A stretch of DNA of 64,000 nt from Pandoraea sp. (GCA_031291335.1 JARLJF010000172.1:1-64000); one strand, 5' to 3'. Shown: positions 30,926 to 40,571, counted from the stretch's first letter. Notes: generated by a model from the sequence alone, not told the origin. Numbers and translations are program-made.

Positions 30926-31864
30926 TTGAGTACTGCCGCCACTTTGCATCCGACGACGCCGGCCACCGGCACGGCGCCGAATTCTCGTGCCCTTGCTCTC
31001 GCCCCGTCGGCATTGATGCTGCCGGGCAGTCTGGGCAATATCGACAGCTATATTCAGGCTGTCCACCGCATTCCGCTGCTCACAGCCGAGGAAGAGCAGT
31101 CGCTCGCCAAGCGCCTGCGTGAAAGCGACGACCTCGAAGCCGCCCGTCAGCTCGTGCTCTCGCACCTGCGTCTGGTGGTGTCGATCGCGCGCAACTACCT
31201 CGGCTACGGCCTGCCGCACGCCGACCTGATTCAGGAAGGCAATATCGGCCTGATGAAGGCCGTGAAGCGCTTCGATCCGACTCAGGGGGTACGTCTCGTG
31301 TCGTACGCCATGCACTGGATCAAGGCCGAGATTCATGAATACGTGCTGCGCAACTGGCGCACGGTCAAGGTCGCCACGACCAAGGCCCAGCGCAAGCTGT
31401 TCTTCAATCTGCGTAGCCAGAAGCAAGGTCTGCAGGCGTTCACGCCGGAAGAGATCGAACAGGTCGCCCGCGATCTGAACGTGAAGCGTGAAGACGTCAT
31501 TGAAATGGAAACGCGCATGTCGGGCGGCGATATCGCCCTCGAGGGTCACAGCGACGACAGCGACAGCGCAAGCTTCGCCCCGATCGCGTACCTCGCCGAC
31601 TCGCATCAGGAGCCGACCGCGGTGATCGCCGCGCGTGAGCGCGACCATCTGCAAAGCGATGGTCTGCAAACGGCACTTGGCCGTCTCGACGCCCGCAGCC
31701 GTCGCATCATCGAAGCGCGCTGGCTGTCGGTTGCCGACGACGGCAGCGGCGGTGCCACGCTGCACGAACTGGCGGAAGAATTCGGCGTGTCTGCCGAGCG
31801 CATCCGTCAGATCGAAGTCGCCGCCATGAAGAAGATGAAAGGCGCGCTGCAAGCCTACGCGTAA
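30926..31864 (+). CDS. rpoH: RNA polymerase sigma-32 (heat-shock) factor
   Basis: RpoH directs transcription of heat-shock genes. The 312-residue protein has the RpoH box region (NLRSQKQGLQAF), region 2 (DLIQEGNIGLMKAVKRFDP) with the -10 binding aromatic residues, and region 4 with the HTH AEEFGVSAERIRQIE. The start is TTG at 30926, eight bases after AGGAGT, which is rare and may limit translation. The CIRCE element in its promoter region links it to HrcA control. A terminator follows at 31960. Confidence 0.95.
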   Translation: MSTAATLHPTTPATGTAPNSRALALAPSALMLPGSLGNIDSYIQAVHRIPLLTAEEEQSLAKRLRESDDLEAARQLVLSHLRLVVSIARNYLGYGLPHADLIQEGNIGLMKAVKRFDPTQGVRLVSYAMHWIKAEIHEYVLRNWRTVKVATTKAQRKLFFNLRSQKQGLQAFTPEEIEQVARDLNVKREDVIEMETRMSGGDIALEGHSDDSDSASFAPIAYLADSHQEPTAVIAARERDHLQSDGLQTALGRLDARSRRIIEARWLSVADDGSGGATLHELAEEFGVSAERIRQIEVAAMKKMKGALQAYA

Positions 31865-31959
31865 TGCACGTCATGCATTGATCCGGCCGGCAGCGGCAAC
31901 GCGACACGTTGCCACACGCCCTGCCGGATCACCGTCGGTCATTCATGACCGGCACCGAA

Positions 31960-31987
31960 GCCCCGTGAGACTCACGGGGCTTTTTTA
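31960..31987 (+). terminator. Rho-independent terminator after rpoH
   Basis: GCCCCGTGAG and CTCACGGGGC form a near-perfect stem directly followed by TTTTTTATT. Confidence 0.92.
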
Positions 31988-32314
31988 TTGGACTTCGAAA
32001 GTTCAGGGGTCATTTGCACCGGACTTGATGCATCGCAAGGTCGCCCGGACGACCGGTCGATAGAATCGACTCGTACGTGGCCATGCTACGTGCGAAGGAC
32101 GGCCCGGGGGCCGTTCGCCGCGCCGGACCCTTGTCTCGACCTCGCTTCTCATCGGCCGCCTCTCGTGGTGGCAGATCCGCATCGAACCAGCGTCATCTGC
32201 GTGTCATCCGCCCCCGCGCTCCGCGGTTTGACATTTTCAAGCGATAAGGCAAAATGCGCCGGAAGTCGACGCTGTTTCCAACACAACGACTTTCGACGCC
32301 AGGAGCCGTCACGG
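31988..32314. other. Intergenic region before the cyd operon
   Basis: There is no supportable gene in these 327 bases. The only recognisable element is a promoter-like pair at 32228-32255 described separately. Confidence 0.6.
32228..32255 (+). promoter_or_regulatory. Promoter-like sequence for cydPABX
   Basis: A consensus -35 TTGACA at 32228-32233 is followed after 16 bases by CAAAAT (32250-32255), a four-of-six -10. It stands 60 bases before the cydP start. Confidence 0.45.
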
Positions 32315-32635
32315 ATGGACACCCACTCTCCTAGCAGTCTGAAGGCTCCCGCCACGGCCACGCCCGTCGCGGCGTCGTGCTCCGTCGCCGCCATCTCCAT
32401 CGCCTGGCTCATCAGGCGCTGGCGCACCCGCCCTTCCCGTTTCATGGCCGAAATCCTGATCGTCCTGGCGATCAAGGTAGTACTCCTGTTCATTCTGAAA
32501 CATGCGTTCTTCGACGCCCCAATGGCCAAGCACATGCAATTGCCGCCGGACGTCGTGGCTCGCGCCCTGATCGGGCCGCAAGCCGTCGAAGCGCAGTCCC
32601 CCACCCCAAGTCAAGGTGTCCGCCATGATCAGTAG
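32315..32635 (+). CDS. cydP: CydP-like small membrane protein of the bd oxidase operon
   Basis: The 106-residue protein has a hydrophilic N-terminus, one membrane segment (EILIVLAIKVVLLFILKHAFF, near residues 47-67) and a short tail with KHMQLPP. This pattern (IK...L..FF followed by H/M residues) fits the CydP putative cytochrome oxidase small subunit found before cydA. AGGAG lies before the ATG at 32315. Its end overlaps the start of cydA, supporting a joint operon. Its role as an accessory subunit is inferred from position and shape. Confidence 0.75.
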   Translation: MDTHSPSSLKAPATATPVAASCSVAAISIAWLIRRWRTRPSRFMAEILIVLAIKVVLLFILKHAFFDAPMAKHMQLPPDVVARALIGPQAVEAQSPTPSQGVRHDQ

Positions 32636-34229
32636 CGAAGTCGTTGACCTCTCGCGCTTGCAGTTCGCCATAACGGCGCTGTATCACTTCCTGTTCGTCC
32701 CGCTCACACTCGGTCTGTCCTGGCTGCTTGTCATCATGGAGTCCGTCTATGTGATGACGGGCAAGCAGATCTACAAGGACATGACCCAGTTCTGGGGCAA
32801 GCTCTTCCTGATCAACTTCGCGATGGGCGTGACCACAGGTCTCACGCTCGAATTCCAGTTCGGCACCAACTGGGCGTACTACTCGCACTATGTCGGTGAC
32901 ATCTTCGGTGTGCCACTCGCTATCGAAGGCTTGATGGCGTTCTTCCTCGAAGCCACCTTCGTCGGCCTGTTCTTCTTCGGCTGGAACAAGCTCTCGCGTA
33001 TTGGCCACCTTGCGACCACGTTCGCGGTGGCGCTGGGCTCGAACCTCTCGGCATTGTGGATTCTCGTAGCCAACGGCTGGATGAATAATCCGATCGGCGC
33101 GCATTTCAACTACGAAACCATGCGCATGGAGCTGAACAGCATCTGGGAGGTGATCTTCAACCCGGTGGCTCAAGTGAAGTTCGTGCACACGCTGTCGGCC
33201 GGTTACGTAACCGCCTCCATGTTCGTGCTCGGCATCTCTGCCTGGTATCTGCTCAAGCGCCGCGACGTGCCGTTCGCGCTGCGCTCGTTCGCGGTGGCCG
33301 CCGGCTTCGGGCTGGCGTCAACGCTGTCGGTCATCGTGCTGGGTGACGAATCAGGCTACACCACGGGCGAAGTGCAGAAGGTCAAGCTCGCGGCGATCGA
33401 AGCGGAATGGGAGACGGCCAAGCCGCCGGCATCGTTCACCCTGTTCGGCTTCCCGAACCAGAAGGAAGAGCGCACCGACTTCGCCGTGAAGATTCCCTGG
33501 GCGATGGGCCTGATCGCCACGCGCTCGATCGACACACCGGTGATTGGTCTCACGCAGTTGCGCGACGAACACAAGGACAACATTCAACGCGGCATGATCG
33601 CCTTCGCGGCGCTCGAGAAACTGCGGAGCGGCGACAAGTCGCCGGCCGTGCGCGCCGAGTTCGACAAGTACAAGGACGACCTGGGTTACGGCCTGCTGCT
33701 CAAGAAGTACACGGCGAATGTCGTCGACGCCACGCCGGAGCAGATCCACATGGCGGCCAACGACACGATCCCGCCGGTCGCGCCTGTGTTCTGGTCGTTC
33801 CGCATCATGGTCGGCCTGGGCTTCCTGTTCCTCTTCACGTTCCTGTGGGCCTTCTGGCTGTGCGCACGCCGCCGTCTGCTCAAGCCGCGTTCAGCCTGGT
33901 TCCTGCGCTGGACCGTGTGGGCGATTCCGCTGCCGTGGCTCGCCGCCGAATTCGGCTGGATCGTCGCCGAGGTGGGCCGTCAGCCGTGGACCATCGCAGG
34001 TATTCTGCCGACACACCTCTCGACCTCGTCGCTCTCGGCGAGCGACCTGTACATGAGCCTCGCGGGTTTCATCATCTTCTATACCGCGTTGCTCATCATT
34101 GAAATGTTCCTGATGGTGAAGTACGTCAAGCTCGGCCCGTCATCGCTGCACACCGGCCGCTACCACTTCGAGACTGAAGGGACGAACGGTGCGGCCATCG
34201 GTGGCGACCGTCCGGCAACCTCGGTCTGA
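32625..34229 (+). CDS. cydA: Cytochrome bd ubiquinol oxidase subunit I
   Basis: CydA binds hemes b558, b595 and d and oxidises ubiquinol with reduction of oxygen at the inner membrane. The 534-residue polytopic protein begins LSRLQFAITALYHFLFVPLT, with the heme b595 ligand histidine near the N-terminus, and contains the GRQPW motif (VGRQPWTIAGILPT). The ATG at 32625 has AAGGTG upstream; a GTG at 32616 is the alternative. It overlaps the cydP end and is followed by cydB. Confidence 0.96.
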   Translation: MISSEVVDLSRLQFAITALYHFLFVPLTLGLSWLLVIMESVYVMTGKQIYKDMTQFWGKLFLINFAMGVTTGLTLEFQFGTNWAYYSHYVGDIFGVPLAIEGLMAFFLEATFVGLFFFGWNKLSRIGHLATTFAVALGSNLSALWILVANGWMNNPIGAHFNYETMRMELNSIWEVIFNPVAQVKFVHTLSAGYVTASMFVLGISAWYLLKRRDVPFALRSFAVAAGFGLASTLSVIVLGDESGYTTGEVQKVKLAAIEAEWETAKPPASFTLFGFPNQKEERTDFAVKIPWAMGLIATRSIDTPVIGLTQLRDEHKDNIQRGMIAFAALEKLRSGDKSPAVRAEFDKYKDDLGYGLLLKKYTANVVDATPEQIHMAANDTIPPVAPVFWSFRIMVGLGFLFLFTFLWAFWLCARRRLLKPRSAWFLRWTVWAIPLPWLAAEFGWIVAEVGRQPWTIAGILPTHLSTSSLSASDLYMSLAGFIIFYTALLIIEMFLMVKYVKLGPSSLHTGRYHFETEGTNGAAIGGDRPATSV

Positions 34230-34250
34230 TCGTCAGGGAGACACGACATC

Positions 34251-35393
34251 ATGATGATCGATTACACCGTACTCAAGCTGATCTGGTGGGTGCTCATCGG
34301 CGTGCTGCTGATCGGCTTCGCCTTCTTCGACGGCTTCGACATGGGCACAGCCACGCTGCTGCCCTTCCTGGGCAAGACCGACGCGGAACGCCGCGTCATC
34401 ATCAATACCGTCGCCCCGACGTGGGAAGGCAATCAGGTCTGGTTCGTGACGGCCGGCGGTGCGATGTTCGCCGCGTGGCCGCTCGTCTATGCCGCCGCTT
34501 TCTCCGGCTTATACTGGGCGCTGCTGCTGGTGCTGTTCGCATTATTCCTGCGTCCGGTCGGCTTCGACTATCGCAACAAGCTGCCGAGCGCGCGCTGGCG
34601 CAATTCGTGGGACTGGGCACTGTTCGTGGGCAGTGTGGTGCCGTCGCTGGTGTTCGGCGTGGCCTTCGGCAATCTGCTGCTGGGTCTTCCGTTCTCGTTC
34701 GACAACACCATGCGCTCGACGTACACCGGTTCGTTCTGGGCGCTGCTCAATCCGTTCGCGCTGCTGTGCGGACTGGTGAGCCTGCTGATGTTGCTCACGC
34801 ACGGTGCGGCGCACCTTCGCATGAAGGCAGACCCGATCGTGGCCGAGCGCGCCGGTCGCATCATGCGCATCACCGCGCTGGGCACGCTGCTGCTGTTCCT
34901 CGTGGCGGGCGTGCTCGTCGCCACCCACGTCGACGGCTTCGCCATCACGCAAATGGGCCCGACCGACTCACCTGCGAACCCGCTGCTCAAGGAGGTCACG
35001 ACCGGCCCCGGCCTGTGGCTCACCAACTATCACACCTATCCGTGGATGATCGCCGCGCCGGTCGTGGCCGGCCTGTGCGCCCTGCTCGCGGCATGGCTTG
35101 CGACCAGCCGGGCCTATGCGTGGACGTTCGTCATCACGGGGCTGATGATGACCGGCATCATCCTCACCGCCGGCTTCTCGATGTTCCCGTTCGTGATGCC
35201 CTCGGCCACGGCGCCGGGCAGCAGCCTCACGGTCTGGGATGCCACCTCGAGCCAGCTCACGCTGCAAATCATGCTGATCGCCGTGATCGTCTTCCTGCCC
35301 ATCATCCTGCTCTACACCGGCTGGGTGTATCGCGTGATCCGCGGGCGCGTGACGATCGAGACGGTCAACGACAACCCGCACACGATGTACTGA
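34251..35393 (+). CDS. cydB: Cytochrome bd ubiquinol oxidase subunit II
   Basis: CydB is the structural partner of CydA and has a similar number of membrane helices. The 380-residue protein has the CydB N-terminal pattern [25 protein letters not shown] and NEVWF-like region [26 protein letters not shown] precedes the tandem ATG codons at 34251. It is followed 15 bases later by cydX. Confidence 0.96.
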   Translation: MMIDYTVLKLIWWVLIGVLLIGFAFFDGFDMGTATLLPFLGKTDAERRVIINTVAPTWEGNQVWFVTAGGAMFAAWPLVYAAAFSGLYWALLLVLFALFLRPVGFDYRNKLPSARWRNSWDWALFVGSVVPSLVFGVAFGNLLLGLPFSFDNTMRSTYTGSFWALLNPFALLCGLVSLLMLLTHGAAHLRMKADPIVAERAGRIMRITALGTLLLFLVAGVLVATHVDGFAITQMGPTDSPANPLLKEVTTGPGLWLTNYHTYPWMIAAPVVAGLCALLAAWLATSRAYAWTFVITGLMMTGIILTAGFSMFPFVMPSATAPGSSLTVWDATSSQLTLQIMLIAVIVFLPIILLYTGWVYRVIRGRVTIETVNDNPHTMY

Positions 35394-35408
35394 TCAAGGA
35401 GTCGCGAC

Positions 35409-35525
35409 ATGTGGTACTTCTCTTGGATTCTCGGCCTCGGCCTCGCGCTCGCGTTCGGCATCATCAACGTGATGTGGTTCGAAGCGCATGACGACCTCGA
35501 ACGCCGCAGTCAGGAAGGCAGTTGA
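35409..35525 (+). CDS. cydX: Cytochrome bd oxidase small subunit CydX
   Basis: This is a 38-residue single-pass membrane protein, MWYFSWILGLGLALAFGIIN at its start, followed by VMWFEAHDD. The W-Y/F-SWILG..LA.....N..W.E pattern is the CydX/YbgT signature; CydX stabilises the hemes of the bd oxidase. AAGGAG lies seven bases before the ATG. It is too short for normal gene calling but its place after cydB and the terminator right behind it leave little doubt. Confidence 0.95.
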   Translation: MWYFSWILGLGLALAFGIINVMWFEAHDDLERRSQEGS

Positions 35526-35550
35526 ACCCGACTGGCAGGACGTAGAAATG

Positions 35551-35581
35551 AAAATCGCGCCCCGTGGGGCGCGATTTTTTT
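35551..35581 (+). terminator. Rho-independent terminator after cydX
   Basis: ATCGCGCCCC and GGGGCGCGAT form the stem, with a GT centre, followed by seven T. It ends the cydPABX operon. Confidence 0.88.
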
Positions 35582-35674
35582 GTGCTGCAACTTGCTGTCC
35601 TGCTGCGCATCGATATCCGCCAATCGGCGTCGACGCGCTTCGCTGATTCAGCGCACTCAGCAGGCTCAGCGCGC

Positions 35675-36277
35675 TCAGCTCAACAACGTCTGCAAATCCT
35701 TGGCCATCGCATCGACCGGTTCGTCCGGGCGCATGAACAGACGCAATTGACCGTTCGGATCGAAGACGTAGATGCCGGCGGTGTGATCGATCGTGTAGTT
35801 GTTCGGCGTCGAGCCTTCCACCTTGTTGACCACCACGCGGAACGACTTGGTGACTTCCTTGAGCGCGGCGTCATCTGCCGGGCGCAGGCCCACGAACGCC
35901 GGGTTGAACGCCGGCACGTACTGGCCCATCAGTTCCGACGTATCGCGTTGCGGATCGACGGTCACGAAGAGCACCTGCACGCGTTGCGCGTCCGTGCCGA
36001 GCTTCTGCATGACCTGATTGAGTTCGGCCATCGTGGTCGGGCAAACGTCAGGGCAATGCGTGTAGCCGAAGAACATCACGACCGCTTTGCCTTTGTAGTC
36101 GGCGAGCGTGCGCGTCTTGCCTTGCGGGTCCTGCAACGAGAAGTCCTGCGCGAACTCCTTGTTCCCGGTGATATCGAGGCTCTGGAACGTCGGACCGTCT
36201 TTGCCGCACGCGGCGAGAAGCACGGTGAGTCCCACCAACAACATCGCACGACGCAACCAGATGACAGCAAGATTCAT
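35675..36277 (-). CDS. SCO1/SenC copper-chaperone lipoprotein
   Basis: SCO proteins deliver copper to the CuA centre of cytochrome c oxidase subunit II. The 200-residue protein has a lipobox LLAAC (C24), a thioredoxin-like fold, the copper-binding CPDVC (C75, C79) and a later conserved histidine in TIDHTAGIYV. The ATG at 36277 is chosen since upstream in-frame sequence is not coding-like. It ends the cta gene series on the minus strand and faces the cyd operon. Confidence 0.93.
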   Translation of the reverse strand: MNLAVIWLRRAMLLVGLTVLLAACGKDGPTFQSLDITGNKEFAQDFSLQDPQGKTRTLADYKGKAVVMFFGYTHCPDVCPTTMAELNQVMQKLGTDAQRVQVLFVTVDPQRDTSELMGQYVPAFNPAFVGLRPADDAALKEVTKSFRVVVNKVEGSTPNNYTIDHTAGIYVFDPNGQLRLFMRPDEPVDAMAKDLQTLLS

Positions 36278-36426
36278 GAACGAATGACCCCAGAACGTAT
36301 GGAAAAAATGCCTTCCGAAAAGACAACAGGCGCGCCGGTCAAGAATACCGTAACGCGCCTGTCTTCGTGACTCACACCACGGCGGGCAAACGCCGGCGAT
36401 GCCCGGATACCCGCAACCGCCCGGCG

Positions 36427-37332
36427 TCAGCCGAGCAGGAATATCTGAACGTAGTGATCGATCAGCAGCGCCGCAAACAGCAGCGACAGGTAGACGATCG
36501 AGTAGCGGAACATCGAACGCGAGAGCGCATCGGAATAGTTGCGCCACAACTTGATCGCGTACCCGAGGAAGATGCCGGAGAGCACCACCGCCGAGACCAG
36601 ATACAGATATCCGCTCATGCGATGTGCGAACGGCAGCAGCGACACGGCGAACAGCACCACGCTATAGAGCAGGATTTGCAGGCGCGTGTACTTCTCGCCA
36701 TGCGTGATCGGCAGCATCGGCAGGCCCGAATTCACATAGTCCTGGCGGCGATAGAGCGCGAGCGCCCAGAAGTGCGGCGGCGTCCAGACGAAGATGATGA
36801 GCACCAGAATCCACGCATCGGCCGGCACGGCGCCGGTCGCGGCAGCCCAGCCGAGCGCGGGCGGCATGGCCCCCGACGCACCACCGATCACGATATTCTG
36901 CGGCGTGGAGGGCTTGAGGATGATGGTGTAGATCAGCGCATAACCGACGAACGTGGCGAGCGTGAGCCACATCGTGAGTGCGTTGGTGAACGTGTAGAGC
37001 ACCACCATGCCGGCCGCGCCGAGGATCGTCGAGAAGACGATGATCTGCCACGGGGCGATCTCGCCGCGTGCGGACGGACGCCACGCCGTACGGCGCATGA
37101 GCGCGTCGACGCGTTGCTCGATCAGGCAGTTCACAGCAAAGGCGGACCCGGCGAGCAGCCAGATACCGATGGTGCCACCGATCAGCACCTGCCACGGCAC
37201 CATGCCACGCGTGGACAGGAACATGCCGATGACGGCGCAGAAAACGGCGAGCTGCGTCACACGGGGCTTGGTCAACGCCCAGTATTGTGCGATACGGCTA
37301 GACGGCGGATGGGGAAGGGTCGTGCTTTTCAT
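36427..37332 (-). CDS. ctaB: Protoheme IX farnesyltransferase
   Basis: CtaB (CyoE) converts heme B to heme O by adding a farnesyl chain. The 301-residue protein is a UbiA-type prenyltransferase with about nine membrane helices, the first Asp-rich motif in [15 protein letters not shown], and the second loop [20 protein letters not shown]. It lies 18 bases after ctaA, so heme O and heme A synthesis are encoded together. Confidence 0.95.
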   Translation of the reverse strand: MKSTTLPHPPSSRIAQYWALTKPRVTQLAVFCAVIGMFLSTRGMVPWQVLIGGTIGIWLLAGSAFAVNCLIEQRVDALMRRTAWRPSARGEIAPWQIIVFSTILGAAGMVVLYTFTNALTMWLTLATFVGYALIYTIILKPSTPQNIVIGGASGAMPPALGWAAATGAVPADAWILVLIIFVWTPPHFWALALYRRQDYVNSGLPMLPITHGEKYTRLQILLYSVVLFAVSLLPFAHRMSGYLYLVSAVVLSGIFLGYAIKLWRNYSDALSRSMFRYSIVYLSLLFAALLIDHYVQIFLLG

Positions 37333-37350
37333 ACACTCTGAGGTAATGCG

Positions 37351-38538
37351 CTACACCGAGCCAGTCGGGGCGCCAGCGAGTGGTGCGACAGCCGGCTCCG
37401 CTGACGGGAGGGGCTTCTGGCGGGCCGGAAGGTCTGCCTGATCTGTCAGGCCGGCCGCAATGGACGCCGCCGTTCTAGCGGCGCGAATGCGGTAGTTTAA
37501 CATAACGAGCAATAGCAGCAGGACGGCCGCCCCGCCGTTATGAGCGATGGCGTTGAGCAGCGGCCATTGGAAAACGATATTCGACAATCCCGTCGCGAAT
37601 TGCACGAACACCAGTATCAATACCAGAATAGACGGTTTTCTGAGCGCGGCATGACGTCGCAGTTGGCTCGCCAGCCACGCCAGATACACCACGACCACCA
37701 CCGCAAAGGTCCGGTGCACCCAATGAATCGCGACGAGCGCATCCATCGGAATCACCTCACCACCGGCCGTTTTGCCCAGCTCGCGCCAGAGCTTGAAGCC
37801 GTTGTGGAAGTCCATCGGCGGCACCCACTGCCCCTGACACGTCGGGAAGTCGGTACAGGCCAGCACAGCGTAGTTGGTGCTTACCCACCCACCAAGCGCA
37901 ATCTGGAACACCAGCAGCGCCAGTCCGATCAGCGCCGCCCAGCGCCAGCGCAGCGCGCCCGGGTCGGCTGCCATGCTTGCCAGCGGCATCTGACGCGATG
38001 CCAGCCAAACGAGCGACCCCAGCAAAGTCAGCGCTAACATCAAATGCGTGGTGACGATCACGGGCTGGAGCTTCATCGTGACGGTCCACGCGCCGAACGC
38101 ACCCTGTACGCACACGAGGATGAGCAGCCAAGTCGCGAGCCACGGCGACTGCTTGAGTTCTCGCCGCTTCACCCAGGCCATCACCATCAGCACGATGATG
38201 AGCACCCCCACCGACATGGCGAAGTAACGGTGGATCATCTCGATCCACGCCTTGACGAACGTTACCGGGCCGGTCGGCAGCATCGACTGCGCGGCATGAA
38301 TGTCCGCGTGCGCGGCGAACGGCGACGACGTGCCGTAGCAACCCGGCCAGTCGGGGCATCCGAGCCCCGAATCCGTCAGGCGCGTGAAGCCGCCGAACAT
38401 GATCAGGTCGAGCGTGAGAAAGGTCGTCACCCAAGCCAGCTTGCGGTACTTGTTCGGGTCGCGGCGCAACAGCACCCAGCCGAGCGGCAGCACCGCAATA
38501 CACAGGCCGATGAAGCCCAGTTCCAGGAGGTAAAGCAT
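37351..38538 (-). CDS. ctaA: Heme A synthase
   Basis: CtaA (COX15 type) oxidises the C8 methyl of heme O to formyl heme A. The 395-residue protein has eight membrane helices, with histidine pairs in IEMIHRYFAM and IHWVHRTFAV and the loop GGFTRLTDSGLGCPDWPGCYG with the conserved cysteines. The ATG at 38538 begins with a membrane helix. CtaB and sco1 follow. Confidence 0.95.
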   Translation of the reverse strand: MLYLLELGFIGLCIAVLPLGWVLLRRDPNKYRKLAWVTTFLTLDLIMFGGFTRLTDSGLGCPDWPGCYGTSSPFAAHADIHAAQSMLPTGPVTFVKAWIEMIHRYFAMSVGVLIIVLMVMAWVKRRELKQSPWLATWLLILVCVQGAFGAWTVTMKLQPVIVTTHLMLALTLLGSLVWLASRQMPLASMAADPGALRWRWAALIGLALLVFQIALGGWVSTNYAVLACTDFPTCQGQWVPPMDFHNGFKLWRELGKTAGGEVIPMDALVAIHWVHRTFAVVVVVYLAWLASQLRRHAALRKPSILVLILVFVQFATGLSNIVFQWPLLNAIAHNGGAAVLLLLLVMLNYRIRAARTAASIAAGLTDQADLPARQKPLPSAEPAVAPLAGAPTGSV

Positions 38539-38613
38539 CGGTTTTACGTCAGTTCTTCGTCATGTCCCGCGCGCCATTGCGCCCGGTCTCGGCTACGTTA
38601 CGGGGCGTGCCCC

Positions 38614-39264
38614 TCAACCCGTTCCCGACCACTTGAGCAGTCGGGACAGATCGCTCTTGATCTTGCCCGGTTCGGCGCCTTTCGGGAACGCCATCATCAG
38701 GTTGCCCAGCGGGTCGACCAGATAGACATGGTCACGCAAGCCGGTGCCATCCTGCGTCGGCAGCCACGACGCCAGCGCGACCGGATCGGTCCGCAGACGA
38801 CGCGTATCCTCGTACGCCGCATCCAGCTTATCGGACACGGGGGCATCGTCCGTCACAAGCCACAGCGTCTCGACTCGCGTGCGCTCATTGCCCTGCAACA
38901 CGCGGATCTGCCGCATGTAGAAGAGCTTGCTCACGCAATTCTCGTCACACGCGGCGGTGTCCGCCGTGATCATCAGCCACTTGCCCTTGAGCGACGACAA
39001 CGGCAGCGTCTCGCCCGTCTCGTCGTCGCGCACCATCAGCGCTGGCAACGGTCGTTGCGGCTCGATCAGCTTGCCGTAGGCCGACGTGCCGCCCTGCGGC
39101 TTGAACACGTAATACATCAGGTACGCCGCCACCGCGGGCGCCGCACACACGACGAACAGCAACACCAGCATGCGCCGTGCGCGGCGTCGTTGCAGCGGAT
39201 CGATCGCAGGACTATCGGTGCGGCCCTCTCGCCCTGCGCTTCCGGCACTCACATCTGTACTCAT
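38614..39264 (-). CDS. SCO-like membrane-anchored protein of the cta locus
   Basis: The 216-residue protein has one membrane segment (about residues 31-53) and a thioredoxin-like periplasmic domain. C106 and C110 form a CxxxC in ACDENC, and a later histidine occurs in DHVYLVDPLG, which resembles the metal-binding set of SCO proteins, although the CP-x-x-CP context is lost. It lies between surf1 and ctaA, eight bases after surf1. A role in copper insertion or thiol reduction during oxidase assembly is an inference. Confidence 0.8.
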   Translation of the reverse strand: MSTDVSAGSAGREGRTDSPAIDPLQRRRARRMLVLLFVVCAAPAVAAYLMYYVFKPQGGTSAYGKLIEPQRPLPALMVRDDETGETLPLSSLKGKWLMITADTAACDENCVSKLFYMRQIRVLQGNERTRVETLWLVTDDAPVSDKLDAAYEDTRRLRTDPVALASWLPTQDGTGLRDHVYLVDPLGNLMMAFPKGAEPGKIKSDLSRLLKWSGTG

Positions 39265-39271
39265 GCTCGCC

Positions 39272-40021
39272 TCATGCCCGCGTGAAGTTGTCGGTGGCTG
39301 TCACCAGCCGGCGTCCGCGTCGATAGGCCAGACGCAGTCCGAGCAGCGCAAGGATCAGCGACATGCCGAACCACTGCGCCATATAGCCATAATTGCGATC
39401 CGCTCCGGCCGCCGGCGCAGGCCAGTCGCGCAACAAATGATCGCCCGTGTCGTTCGTCTGCATGACGACGAACGGTTGCAACGGCAGCGACGTCTCGCGC
39501 GCGTAATCCGCCACATCGAGATTCTGCCGGATGACCAGCCCCGCGGCCGAGCCACCGTGCCCCAGCTCGAACGCGCGCGACGCGTCGGGCTGTGCAATGC
39601 CTTCGATGGTGACATCCCCTGCCGGGGTCGCGTACGGCATGATCGCCACACGATCACGCAGATCGCGCGGCAGCCATCCGCGATTGACGAGCACTACGTG
39701 ATCCGGCGCCGTCTGCAACGCCATCACCACGTAAAAGCCGGGCAGTTCGTTGCGCGGACGATTGTCCAGATACACCACGCGGTTCTGCAGAAAACGGCCA
39801 GTGACACGCACGCGCCGGTTCGCCACATCCCCCAGCGAGTACGTCTGTGCGCCCAGCGCGATCACCGGCGCATGTGCGGCCTGCTCGACCAGCGCCTGAC
39901 GCGCCAGACGCATCTGCGCGCGCTGATACTGCCACACGCCGAGCGACGCAGTGAGCATCACGCCCAACAGGATCAGCAGCGCCGGTACCGGGCGCATGCC
40001 GCGCATGAGAGTTTTCAACAC
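39272..40021 (-). CDS. SURF1-family cytochrome oxidase biogenesis protein
   Basis: Surf1 binds heme A and helps its insertion in subunit I. The 249-residue product has N- and C-terminal membrane segments, with GVWQYQRAQMRLARQ after the first and the conserved YLDNRPRNELPGFYV and VLVNRGWLPRD. A GTG at 40021 has AAGGA six bases before; ATG at 40027 and 40006 are alternatives. It is followed by the SCO-like gene and ctaA. Confidence 0.92.
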   Translation of the reverse strand: MLKTLMRGMRPVPALLILLGVMLTASLGVWQYQRAQMRLARQALVEQAAHAPVIALGAQTYSLGDVANRRVRVTGRFLQNRVVYLDNRPRNELPGFYVVMALQTAPDHVVLVNRGWLPRDLRDRVAIMPYATPAGDVTIEGIAQPDASRAFELGHGGSAAGLVIRQNLDVADYARETSLPLQPFVVMQTNDTGDHLLRDWPAPAAGADRNYGYMAQWFGMSLILALLGLRLAYRRGRRLVTATDNFTRA

Positions 40022-40132
40022 GTACATTCCTTGTCTGGCTGCGCAATCACCGCCGGCGCAATACACTGCATTGCAGCGTGCCAGCGCGGGGTCGTTGCCC
40101 GATAATGACGAATTCCCGTCATCGGACAGATC

Positions 40133-40336
40133 ATGCGCATCATCGTTGCCATCGCCTTCGTCCTGATTCTCGGCAGTCTGGCGTCCGCATTGTTTTTCAT
40201 GATGCGGGACAAGGGCCGCTCGAATCGCACCGTACATTCGCTCATGGTGCGCGTCGGCCTGTCGGTGACGCTGTTCCTGCTCATCCTGTTCGCCAACTGG
40301 ATGGGCTGGATTCACAGCACGGGCATACGATACTGA
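40133..40336 (+). CDS. Twin-transmembrane small protein (DUF2909)
   Basis: This 67-residue protein has two membrane helices (residues 3-23 and 38-58) separated by RDKGRSNRTVHSLMVRV, the DUF2909 pattern. It is the only plus-strand gene within the cta locus, between surf1 and ctaE, a position where it is usually found in Burkholderiales. Its function is not known; a link to the oxidase is inferred from position. Confidence 0.85.
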   Translation: MRIIVAIAFVLILGSLASALFFMMRDKGRSNRTVHSLMVRVGLSVTLFLLILFANWMGWIHSTGIRY

Positions 40337-40544
40337 GTCCCCTGCCGCTCTCCTGCGGCAAATCGCCGCACCCCATCCCCGCCATCCGTCTTCGATCCTC
40401 GCAGGGCTCTCGGCCATCGCGCAGCGCCGTGCCTTCCGCTCAGGTATCGACTATGCGACATAAGGCCGCATTCCGCGTCCCACGCGCCACTTCCGCCCGG
40501 AAAGCCCCTACTGCCCTATCGGGTAGCACCAGCCCCTGCAAATG

Positions 40545-40571
40545 GAAACGCCGCCGGAATCCGGCGGCGTC
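40545..40571 (-). terminator. Terminator after ctaE
   Basis: ACGCCGCCGG and CCGGCGGCGT form a perfect ten-pair stem with loop ATT, followed on the minus strand by TTCC. The T-tract is short. Confidence 0.6.

Noticed and set aside
32228-32240. FNR/ANR-like box before the cyd operon
   Set aside because: TTGA and TCAA half-sites are present, but the spacing is one base too short for the TTGAT-N4-ATCAA consensus.
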